Shown: positions 1 through 6,767 of the stretch, piece by piece
How the letters are laid out: the number at the start of each line of letters is the position of its first letter
Numbering within the stretch: position 1 is the first letter of the stretch
Assembly: GCA_021806865.1 (NCBI GenBank)
Contig: JAKAPU010000038.1
Span: 1 to 17,291 of the forward strand
Direction: 5' to 3'
Source of the DNA: an archaeon
GTDB lineage: Archaea > Thermoproteota > Nitrososphaeria > Nitrososphaerales > CADDZS01
DNA length: 17,291 bases
Notes under the pieces: generated by a model
Databases searched by the model: none
Seen by the model: the letters and a program-made list of their open reading frames with translations, nothing else
Told to the model about the DNA's origin: nothing
Translations under genes and position numbers: made by a program

Positions 1-300
1 GATCTAAGAGAAGTTGAGAGGTCGTTGTTTACTCGCGTGGTCATTTCAAAGACAAACGAAAGAGCACATGGCATTTTTGACACCTTGATTGAAGGAGAGC
101 TGAAGCAAGCAGTTTTGAAAAGAGACAAATCGTCCATGCTAAAGAAATGGATCGTTGGCGACGCTGAAACCTGTGTTCAGCGCATTTCTGAATTCAGGGA
201 TGCTGGAGCGCAATCGATGGAACTTGGATTTGTTTTCGAAGATTTGCCAGATCCAGAAGTCATCGCTTTGTTTGTTGACAAAGTGCTGCCCAACTATTAG
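1..300 (+). CDS. LLM-class flavin-dependent oxidoreductase, C-terminal part
   Basis: This is the 3' end of a gene that begins before the window; the frame is open from base 1 and ends with TAG. The roughly 99 visible residues resemble the C-terminus of bacterial-luciferase-like monooxygenases and F420-dependent reductases. That family resemblance rests on the segment WIVGDAETCVQRISEFRDAG, which corresponds to the usual '(I)vGtpeevaerl.e...aG' element, and on a tail ending FVDKVLPNY, like the common '.f.eevlP.f' ending. In such enzymes this region closes the TIM barrel and helps hold the FMN or F420 cofactor. The substrate cannot be told from the C-terminus alone. Internal start-like codons such as the TTG at 25 are not taken as the start because the homologous region continues upstream. 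Confidence 0.75.
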   Translation, partial: DLREVERSLFTRVVISKTNERAHGIFDTLIEGELKQAVLKRDKSSMLKKWIVGDAETCVQRISEFRDAGAQSMELGFVFEDLPDPEVIALFVDKVLPNY

Positions 301-548
301 ACTAACTGAAATTGTTCTAACTTCTTAGCACCTAATTTCAATACCTCTTGAAGTGCTATATTTGGCTCGACAAAATCTGACAATATTGCATTGACCCCGA
401 TCGGAAATCTGTGATCTCGAAATATTCTCCAAAACTTGAGAATATAATGGAAATGTCTCTGGCAATTAGTTGATCTCGGTTGCATCATTGGTTTCGATCT
501 TAGACTACTATTTCGTATTCAGCGATAGTTTACTATTTTCAAAAAATC

Positions 549-557
549 GTAAATATG
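549..557 (+). promoter_or_regulatory. putative TATA box of the secreted-protein gene
   Basis: The AT-rich stretch GTAAATATG is centred about 32 nt ahead of the GTG at 585. This is the spacing expected for an archaeal TATA box serving a leaderless or short-leader transcript. There is no clear Shine-Dalgarno sequence before the start, which agrees with that reading. It is inferred from position and composition only. The rest of 301-584 shows no convincing gene. Confidence 0.35.
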
Positions 558-584
558 TCCTGATCCTCTTCCCAATTCCGAATA

Positions 585-2006
585 GTGTTGCCTTCAAAGA
601 AAGTGCTCGTTTACAAAGTAATTTCTCTTCTCGTTGTTTTTCTTTTCGTCATTGGTCTGCCAGCAATTCTTTCACCAGTAGTTGCTAGTTCAGCCTCATT
701 GTCATCAATACACCGAACAATGCCAAGAAACGCGCCTGCAGCTTCAACACAAGGCGCATTCGCGTTTGTTTCAAACTTTGAGACGGGGACTCTTGAAGGC
801 TGGCAGAGCGTATCCGGCGCTGCCCCGTCCGTGGTTACAAAACCAGACTATTCGGGAGAGCCGTCTCTCGCTTCCTCCGCGAATCAGGGTACGCAGGTCG
901 ATACAGCCAATAGCAATTTCGTATTGGGAGACTCGTTTGTCTCATTTCAGTTTGCAATCGATGCAAAGAAGGGATCGGGGTACTCTGGTCTGGCTGATTC
1001 CACCGGCAGCCCCGTCGCCATTGTTGGAGTGTCAAACGGACAGGTCGTTGCTGGTCCCAGTTTGAGTAGCCTGCAAACAATTGAACCAATTCCTTCCGGC
1101 ACGGCATATCCATCGGGTTGGGCGTACATTACTGCCAATGTGTACGACGCAAGCACAACTTCAAATCCGACCGCGGGCTGGGTGATGCAGCTGTTTGTTG
1201 ACAGGACCGACCAGATTGCCTCGACACTCTCTGTTCCAAATGCTGGAAGTTACGCCAGCGCGATCATAGAGACAACATCCGGTACTGTCTACTATACCAA
1301 CATAGTTGTCACTAGTTATGAGATTGGGATAAACATCCCTGGCTACAACAATATGGAAGGATACGGTCAGGGTTCCGGGCTTTTGGTGAGTCTGCTTCCT
1401 GAGTTCAACAATCTGAGCGCGCATATGGTGCTGAACAGCTGGAACACCCCGCAGGAAGGAATACTCAGTTTCCAGATCAATGCCATGAACTACTACGGTA
1501 CGACTCGCTCATCCTGCAAGGGTTTCTTCCAGCTAGGAGTTGACCTAAACCCCAACGGTTACATTTCGCCTTGGTACGTTCCGGGTGTAAACTGCTTTGC
1601 ACACTATTTCCTTCCCTCAAACAATCCGGCGGTCCAGCCGGGAATACCTTCCCCGCAGGGTACTCATCTCACGCTTTCCATAGTTGATAACCAGAGCGCG
1701 AAGAGCATTATCTTCACCATCGTTGATACAACTACTTCCCAGACCTTCAGCGCCTCCATTCCATACAACGGGACTGCTTTCTATGGAGCGTACACGCAGC
1801 TAGAGTTCCAGCCCTGCTGCGCTAGCTATCCGATACAGGATTACCAGATCAATGCAGCATTATACAACATGCAGATTACTACTATTTCTGGCCAGACGCA
1901 GTCTCTGAATTCTAACTATATGCTGCCGTTTGTGCTAGACGCTCCGCCGTCCTGGGACTTTACCTATTATCAGAACAGCGTCTCGGCGTATCAGCAGATA
2001 TCATGA
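585..2006 (+). CDS. secreted protein of unknown function, possibly lectin-like
   Basis: The 473-residue product begins with lysines and then a long hydrophobic stretch (about residues 12-34), followed by a small-residue cleavage-like region (VVASSAS). It is therefore probably exported by Sec, either cleaved or anchored. The mature part is rich in Ser, Thr, Gly, Tyr and Asn with alternating hydrophobic residues, typical of an all-beta extracellular protein. The segment after about residue 60 (FETGTLEGWQSVSG) resembles the start of jelly-roll or concanavalin-like domains, and the C-terminal half looks like a second beta domain. A cysteine pair (CC) lies near residue 408, with single cysteines around 311 and 336. 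I do not recognise a family or catalytic motif. The start could be GTG 585, TTG 588 or GTG 603; 585 is kept because it gives the longest basic n-region. No neighbour hints at function. Confidence 0.8.
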   Translation: MLPSKKVLVYKVISLLVVFLFVIGLPAILSPVVASSASLSSIHRTMPRNAPAASTQGAFAFVSNFETGTLEGWQSVSGAAPSVVTKPDYSGEPSLASSANQGTQVDTANSNFVLGDSFVSFQFAIDAKKGSGYSGLADSTGSPVAIVGVSNGQVVAGPSLSSLQTIEPIPSGTAYPSGWAYITANVYDASTTSNPTAGWVMQLFVDRTDQIASTLSVPNAGSYASAIIETTSGTVYYTNIVVTSYEIGINIPGYNNMEGYGQGSGLLVSLLPEFNNLSAHMVLNSWNTPQEGILSFQINAMNYYGTTRSSCKGFFQLGVDLNPNGYISPWYVPGVNCFAHYFLPSNNPAVQPGIPSPQGTHLTLSIVDNQSAKSIIFTIVDTTTSQTFSASIPYNGTAFYGAYTQLEFQPCCASYPIQDYQINAALYNMQITTISGQTQSLNSNYMLPFVLDAPPSWDFTYYQNSVSAYQQIS

Positions 2007-2180
2007 CCCAAGAAAAAAGTATTGTTGAAACTGCAGATTAGACTGGCCAGCTTGTTTTCTCTTCTCAGCCGTACACTATAGATGAGTATTTGGGCTGATG
2101 GACTCTACAAACTCTCTAGCTTCTGCCTAACAAATGAGTCTGATCATACCTGGTATAAGTTCCAGGTTTCGAAAGACTTG

Positions 2181-2390
2181 ATGAAATACTGCGGGAAGTG
2201 TATGAAAGAGTTCAAAGCAGAAAGACAAGCTACATGCCATAAAGAAAAATGTAGACACGAACTCAGCCAATGTTATGAATCAAATCCTAATCTTCAGAGC
2301 ACAAGTTCAATTTTCTCCGAAGGAATAAAATACCAAAGAGTTGGTTCAGATGATAGAAGTGGACTTTACCCCGCTTCATCCTCCATCTAA
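2181..2390 (+). CDS. possible small cysteine-rich (zinc-finger-like) protein
   Basis: From an ATG at 2181 this frame encodes 69 residues beginning MKYCGKCMKEFKAERQATC. The pattern C-x2-C-x11-C-x4-C with a nearby histidine looks like a small zinc-binding module, and Lys/Glu-rich spacing is common in such proteins. The frame also runs upstream to an ATG at 2082, but those extra residues look less protein-like. The C-terminal half is Ser-rich and shows no motif. No partner gene or good promoter is visible, and the stretch sits between the secreted-protein gene and the restriction operon. It may be a chance open frame. Confidence 0.3.
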   Translation: MKYCGKCMKEFKAERQATCHKEKCRHELSQCYESNPNLQSTSSIFSEGIKYQRVGSDDRSGLYPASSSI

Positions 2391-2620
2391 GAAGATAGTT
2401 TCTAGAGTTACTCACAATTAATCAGAGTCGCTAGTGAAAAATGAATGTTCAAAACCTTATGTGCCATGCCTACTCAACAAATCTCCTACCATATCCTAAC
2501 AACATGAAGGTATCTGATTTTCATTGCGATCCGGAAATAGACAGGTATTGCAACGTCGATTCCTCGACTTAAAGAAAGACACTAATAATTATCGATTGTA
2601 GCGTCAATTGGCGGTCTGAC
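2391..2620. other. intergenic stretch before the restriction operon
   Basis: I see no open frame with coding character and no RNA gene here. The only feature I would mark is the AT-rich TATA-like element near its 3' end, listed separately. Confidence 0.4.
2583..2591 (+). promoter_or_regulatory. putative TATA box of the restriction-modification operon
   Basis: TAATAATTA is centred about 34 nt before the TTG at 2621. There is no purine-rich ribosome-binding site just ahead of that TTG, so a leaderless or very short-leader transcript is likely. It is inferred from composition and spacing. Confidence 0.4.
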
Positions 2621-5509
2621 TTGTCCGTTCGATTCGTGTCCGAAGACGATTTTGTCGCCAACCAATTGCTCCCTGAGCTCAAAGAAGGAGCAAAGGAACT
2701 CGGACTTGATGGTATTCTCGACTTTCACAAGAACGTCAGAATAGACGACATCGGGTGGGCGGATGTTACTGTTTCAAAAGGTGGCAAAGAAATTCTCGTT
2801 GTGGAAGCAAAGTTCAAGAAGAAATCTGGAAAATTGGAACGGGATATCGAACCACGAGATCCAGAAGTAATCAAGCAGGCGGTTAGTTATGCAGCTAATG
2901 GAGGATTTCCGTACTATGCAACTTGCAATGCAACTCGCCTAGTATTATTCCAACTTAGGTCAGGATCTACTCCATATGAAAGCGAGATTGCATCATACGA
3001 GTACACTCCTGCTTGGGCAACCTCTCTTTTGAGATATGCCGTCGGACTTCAAAGCGTTAGCCTAAAGGCACCAGATGATTCTTTGGTGGATACTTTGAGA
3101 GAAGCGTTCACTGACATCTGGCCTGAGTTGTTCAAGTCTCTTAAGATTAGGCTTTCATCTAGTCAAGAGAAAGACAAGAAATTTGCAAGAAAATATAAGG
3201 AATGGCTTGAAGATCAAGGTTTAGTATTTGCTGACGAGTCACACAAGAAAATAGCAAGGGAAACAGCATACATTCAAATCAACAAATTGGTGTTCTACAA
3301 GGTAATTCGAACTTCCTATCCATATCTGAAGGAATTGAAAATAGAGGAGGATGAAGAGATCCAGAAGACTCTACAAAGTTTCTATGGAGAAGTGTCAAAG
3401 ATCGATTACAAAGCCGTCTATCAAAGCGACGTGATAAGCGAGATACCACTCACTGCTAGAGTTGAAGTACGGCTAAGGACACTTATCGACACGCTCAACG
3501 ATTTTGACTTTGCGAAATTTAGAAGTGATTTTGTAGGTAGAGTTTATGAGAAACTTATTCCAGTCCAAGAAAGAAGGGATCTCGGACAATTTTACACTCC
3601 GCCGTCTGTCGTTGATTTCATTGTAAATCTGACTATAGAGAACAAAAATGCGGTAGTACTAGACCCGGGGTGTGGGTCAGGGGGGTTCCTTGTCAAAGCT
3701 TATCACAAATTAAGAGAGTTAAATGGTGCTCCAGAAAATCTTACCGGTCCATTAGGCGATAACATCAATCAACAGCTGCTTGATAAAATATATGGAGTGG
3801 ACATTAACCAGTTTCCTGCTCATCTGAGTGTTATTAATCTAGCAGTTCAAAATTCGAGAAGTAAATCAAACAGAATTAATGTAATGGTCAAGGATTTCTT
3901 CGATCTGAAACCTGGGATAGAAGTACTTTCAGGCTTCGAGACTATAGACAGTAACAGCGAGAAAGTCGAGATCAAGCTACCTACGTATTTCGACTGCATT
4001 GTTGCTAATCCTCCCTACATCAGGCAAGAGCTCTTAGGTGCAAGGGAGAAGGACAAGATTCGAAAGCTCATCGAGTCGGAGTATAGGGCTGTATCAGTTG
4101 GATATTCTGGATCTGCCAGAAAGATTGTTCTCGACAAGCAGAGTGATATCTACATCTATTTCTTTCTTCACAGTCTAGCATTTCTGAGAAAGGAAGGAAG
4201 ACTTGGGTTCATATCTTCAAACAAGTGGCTCGAGGTTGGCTACGGGAAAGGATTCCAACAGTTTCTCCTCGAATCTTCAATGATTCAATACGTTGTAGAA
4301 TTTGATAGAGCCGTTTTCGCTGATGCAGAAGTAGATACCTGCGTAACGATATTGGTCAAGGAACCAGAACGATCAGCTAGGGATAACAATCTCGTAAAAT
4401 TTGTAAGACTGAAGCGGGCCTTGCCCCTCAATGTGATGTTACAAAGGATAGGAACTGCTGAGCAGAGTGAAGAAGACGAGAATTTTTCTATTAACGTCAT
4501 ACGACAAAAGGACCTAAGGCCAGGTAAATGGAACATTCATCTTAGAGCTCCCCCGGTTTACCAGAAGCTCGTTAGCAGTCCCAAGATCAGACCATTCTCT
4601 GAAATTGCAGATATCCTTTTTGGGTTAAAAACTGGCTACAATGATTATTTTATCCTAGAGCAAAATGATCTTAAAGAATGGAAGATAGAAGGAAAGTTTC
4701 TAGCGCCATGTGTATCTTCGCCTAAGAATCTTGATTCACTTGTGATCAACAAGAGCGATCTATTCGAATACTTCTTTATGGCTCATGGTTCCAAAGCACA
4801 ATTGAAAGGAACTAATGCGTTAAGATACATAGAATTTGGTGAAAAATTCACGGTTGAGGTTGAAAGAGGGTTTGATAGGGGAAGACGTCATCTTCCTAAC
4901 CTAGAAAGCGTCAAGGCGCATAAACCATGGTATAGTCTGCCTAGCTCCGAAGCTCCAGATATACTCCTTCCCTACATGATACGCGAGCGATTCATGGTCT
5001 GGCTAAACAAGGTTAAAGCACTCGCGGCAAATGTCTTTCACTATGCAATTATGAAGAAAGGTCGGGATGCCTCTGTCTTAGCGGGTTACCTCAATTCTTC
5101 GCCAGCAAAGTTGCTTTGCGAACTGTATGGGAGACAATATACCGGTATGTTAAAGATGGAAACTTATGAATGGAAAGAATTTCCAGTCTTGGACCCATCG
5201 TTTCTTTCGAAAGAGCAGTGCAAGCTTGTGTCTAATACATTCATTAATTTGGACAAAGCTCTGCGAAAAAGAGTGAATTTGGAATCCAAATTACGTTCTT
5301 TGAGGTCGAGCTCTAAAGAGCATGTGGGCTTATTTGAAAAGGAATTAGTGCAAGAACTCGAAGTAGCACAGAAAGAAGAGAAGGAAACTCAGCAAGAACT
5401 TGATCGTTATATCTACAACGTTCTGGGACTAACTACTGGGGAAGGAAAGCAGATTGAACAAGGTTTAGTGCAATTGCAGGTAATGCGTCGATCAAGAAGT
5501 CAAGAATGA
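2621..5509 (+). CDS. Type IIG-like restriction-modification enzyme (nuclease, N6-adenine methylase and specificity domains)
   Basis: This single 962-residue protein combines modification and cleavage. Residues about 1-150 form a PD-(D/E)XK nuclease domain like the N-terminus of HsdR: Asp48, then E62-A63-K64 in VVEAKFKK, and a Q86xxxY90 helix. A helical linker follows. The N6-adenine methyltransferase core has the GQFYTP element (322-327), the SAM-binding motif VLDPGCGSGGFL (346-357) and the catalytic NPPY (463-466). The part after about residue 600 resembles TaqI/Eco57I-type target-recognition domains (FGLKTGYNDYF, then LNSSPAK). The tail (about 880-945) is Lys/Glu-rich and probably coiled coil. 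It should methylate adenine in a specific site and cut unmethylated DNA. The start is TTG 2621, since an in-frame stop lies just upstream; GTG 2636 is an alternative. Its stop overlaps an ATG (ATGA, 5506-5509) that would couple the next gene. All key motifs are intact. Confidence 0.9.
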   Translation: MSVRFVSEDDFVANQLLPELKEGAKELGLDGILDFHKNVRIDDIGWADVTVSKGGKEILVVEAKFKKKSGKLERDIEPRDPEVIKQAVSYAANGGFPYYATCNATRLVLFQLRSGSTPYESEIASYEYTPAWATSLLRYAVGLQSVSLKAPDDSLVDTLREAFTDIWPELFKSLKIRLSSSQEKDKKFARKYKEWLEDQGLVFADESHKKIARETAYIQINKLVFYKVIRTSYPYLKELKIEEDEEIQKTLQSFYGEVSKIDYKAVYQSDVISEIPLTARVEVRLRTLIDTLNDFDFAKFRSDFVGRVYEKLIPVQERRDLGQFYTPPSVVDFIVNLTIENKNAVVLDPGCGSGGFLVKAYHKLRELNGAPENLTGPLGDNINQQLLDKIYGVDINQFPAHLSVINLAVQNSRSKSNRINVMVKDFFDLKPGIEVLSGFETIDSNSEKVEIKLPTYFDCIVANPPYIRQELLGAREKDKIRKLIESEYRAVSVGYSGSARKIVLDKQSDIYIYFFLHSLAFLRKEGRLGFISSNKWLEVGYGKGFQQFLLESSMIQYVVEFDRAVFADAEVDTCVTILVKEPERSARDNNLVKFVRLKRALPLNVMLQRIGTAEQSEEDENFSINVIRQKDLRPGKWNIHLRAPPVYQKLVSSPKIRPFSEIADILFGLKTGYNDYFILEQNDLKEWKIEGKFLAPCVSSPKNLDSLVINKSDLFEYFFMAHGSKAQLKGTNALRYIEFGEKFTVEVERGFDRGRRHLPNLESVKAHKPWYSLPSSEAPDILLPYMIRERFMVWLNKVKALAANVFHYAIMKKGRDASVLAGYLNSSPAKLLCELYGRQYTGMLKMETYEWKEFPVLDPSFLSKEQCKLVSNTFINLDKALRKRVNLESKLRSLRSSSKEHVGLFEKELVQELEVAQKEEKETQQELDRYIYNVLGLTTGEGKQIEQGLVQLQVMRRSRSQE

Positions 5510-6202
5510 TTTGTGAAGTTTTCATGATGATTCGAGGGGAATGATACGACAGTCACTCTAAGCGATGTCGTAAAATTAGCGACAGATCCGCGGATAGAAA
5601 AGGAAGCGAAAGAATATACTTTGAAGAAACTGGAAAATACTATCGATCGCGAGGATTTGGAGCCAAGAACTTTGGAAACCAAGAAGGAGCAAATAAAGAC
5701 AGGGATTGCGGCAACTCTTTCTTTCGCTGAATGGATTTCGCCTCACGTCTCTAGTTGCTTAGTATATGATAGAATAAGGACTGATGACTTTAAACAACCC
5801 GATCCTGGATGGGATGTTCGACTAAATGTCGGATTGAAATTGTACGAAGTTAATGTGAAGTCATCCGGTCCAGTATCTAACACTCCAGACTTGCAGACAG
5901 CTCTCAATTCAAGGAATCTAGCTACAAAACCATCGGAGATTGTGAATGGATTTATAGTTAGACGAGGGGAGGAGAAGGAAATTAATGTTCAAGCATATTT
6001 TCTGCCAGAAGACGCCAAGAATTTTGTATATCTGATTGCGTGGGCAAGATTGTCTGATCTTATGGATGAAGGGCCGCCTGCTCACTATGTCAGAGGAATT
6101 AGGCAGTATAGTGAGAAGAATCCAAGACTGCGCTATGACACTTTGCTCGGGACACTTAGACCGATGAAAGAGCTTATTCAGTATCTCAAGCCTATTCAGT
6201 AA
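5506..6202 (+). CDS. PD-(D/E)XK-like protein coupled to the restriction enzyme, out of frame with its ATG
   Basis: The open body runs to TAA 6202. It stays open upstream to 5531 with good coding character (TVTLSDVVKLATDPRIEKEA), yet it contains no ATG, GTG or TTG before TTG 5621. The coupled ATG at 5506, inside the stop of the methylase gene, starts MICEVFMMIRGE and stops at TGA 5542 in the adjacent frame. A +1 shift at the G4 run (5536-5539) would join the two into about 230 residues. The body carries DPGWDVRLN followed by YEVNVKSSG, which resembles the core of PD-(D/E)XK nucleases (compare 'D...EVKSS'). Here Asn sits two residues before the Lys, and Glu four before. It is probably an accessory nuclease or regulator of the restriction system. 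If no shift occurs, a 193-residue protein from TTG 5621 remains. I do not recognise a named family. Confidence 0.6.
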
Positions 6203-6344
6203 TCGAGACTTGACAGTATCTCATTCAGCCATCGCACCGGTGTGAGTATCATATGTTTTTGTGAGATCTTCCTTGAAATTGCAAGAACAGAGAAGCTGAC
6301 ATTCTGCGATTCCAGCTACTTGTATATTATGAGGAACTCGTTCA

Positions 6345-6767
6345 CTAGCCAAGAGTAACCAGCCGTTCGACTGTGGATTTGATCGAAGCACCACTCTCAG
6401 GCTGATTTCTGGTTCCACCACCAATCGATGAATTTTCTGCGAGTCCTGACCAAAACAGACCCGACAGTCCCATTATTATTCCATAGAACAGCGGGAATAT
6501 CACGATAACAAGCACTGAAGGAATCGAAGCTATCTGCGACACGATAGCCGAGAGCTTCATCACCATCAATAGCGGATAGAAAAGATACAAGGACATCGGC
6601 ACAAGTAATCCAACTAGGAAACCAAATACCAGCGAGTATGATTTCCTGAGTTTCAAAAGCGGAAGTGCTGCAATCACCCCAACCCAGACCACAGGAACGT
6701 ACAGGTTGAACGCATACGCTAACACTATTGCTAGCGGAATGCCTAGATATTGAAGATACTTACTCAT
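6345..6767 (-). CDS. small multi-spanning membrane protein
   Basis: The 140-residue product is very hydrophobic, with about four membrane segments (near residues 7-27, 29-40, 47-68 and 83-107) and a polar, Ser/Gly-rich C-terminal tail of about 35 residues. A KLRK turn after the second segment suggests a cytoplasmic loop. Its ATG at 6767 lies 8 nt inside the end of the upstream penicillin-acylase gene, so the two are almost certainly co-transcribed and translationally coupled. The neighbour is secreted, so this protein might anchor it, help its export, or act in uptake of its products; that is inference. I do not recognise a family. It converges with the restriction operon, leaving about 140 bases without a gene. 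Confidence 0.75.
   Translation of the reverse strand: MSKYLQYLGIPLAIVLAYAFNLYVPVVWVGVIAALPLLKLRKSYSLVFGFLVGLLVPMSLYLFYPLLMVMKLSAIVSQIASIPSVLVIVIFPLFYGIIMGLSGLFWSGLAENSSIGGGTRNQPESGASIKSTVERLVTLG

Noticed and set aside
297..488. 63-codon minus-strand open frame overlapping the end of the first gene
   Set aside because: The tail (IALQEVLKLGAKKLEQF) looks mildly helical, but there is no promoter and no recognised family, and the first third has poor composition. It is too weak to list as a gene.
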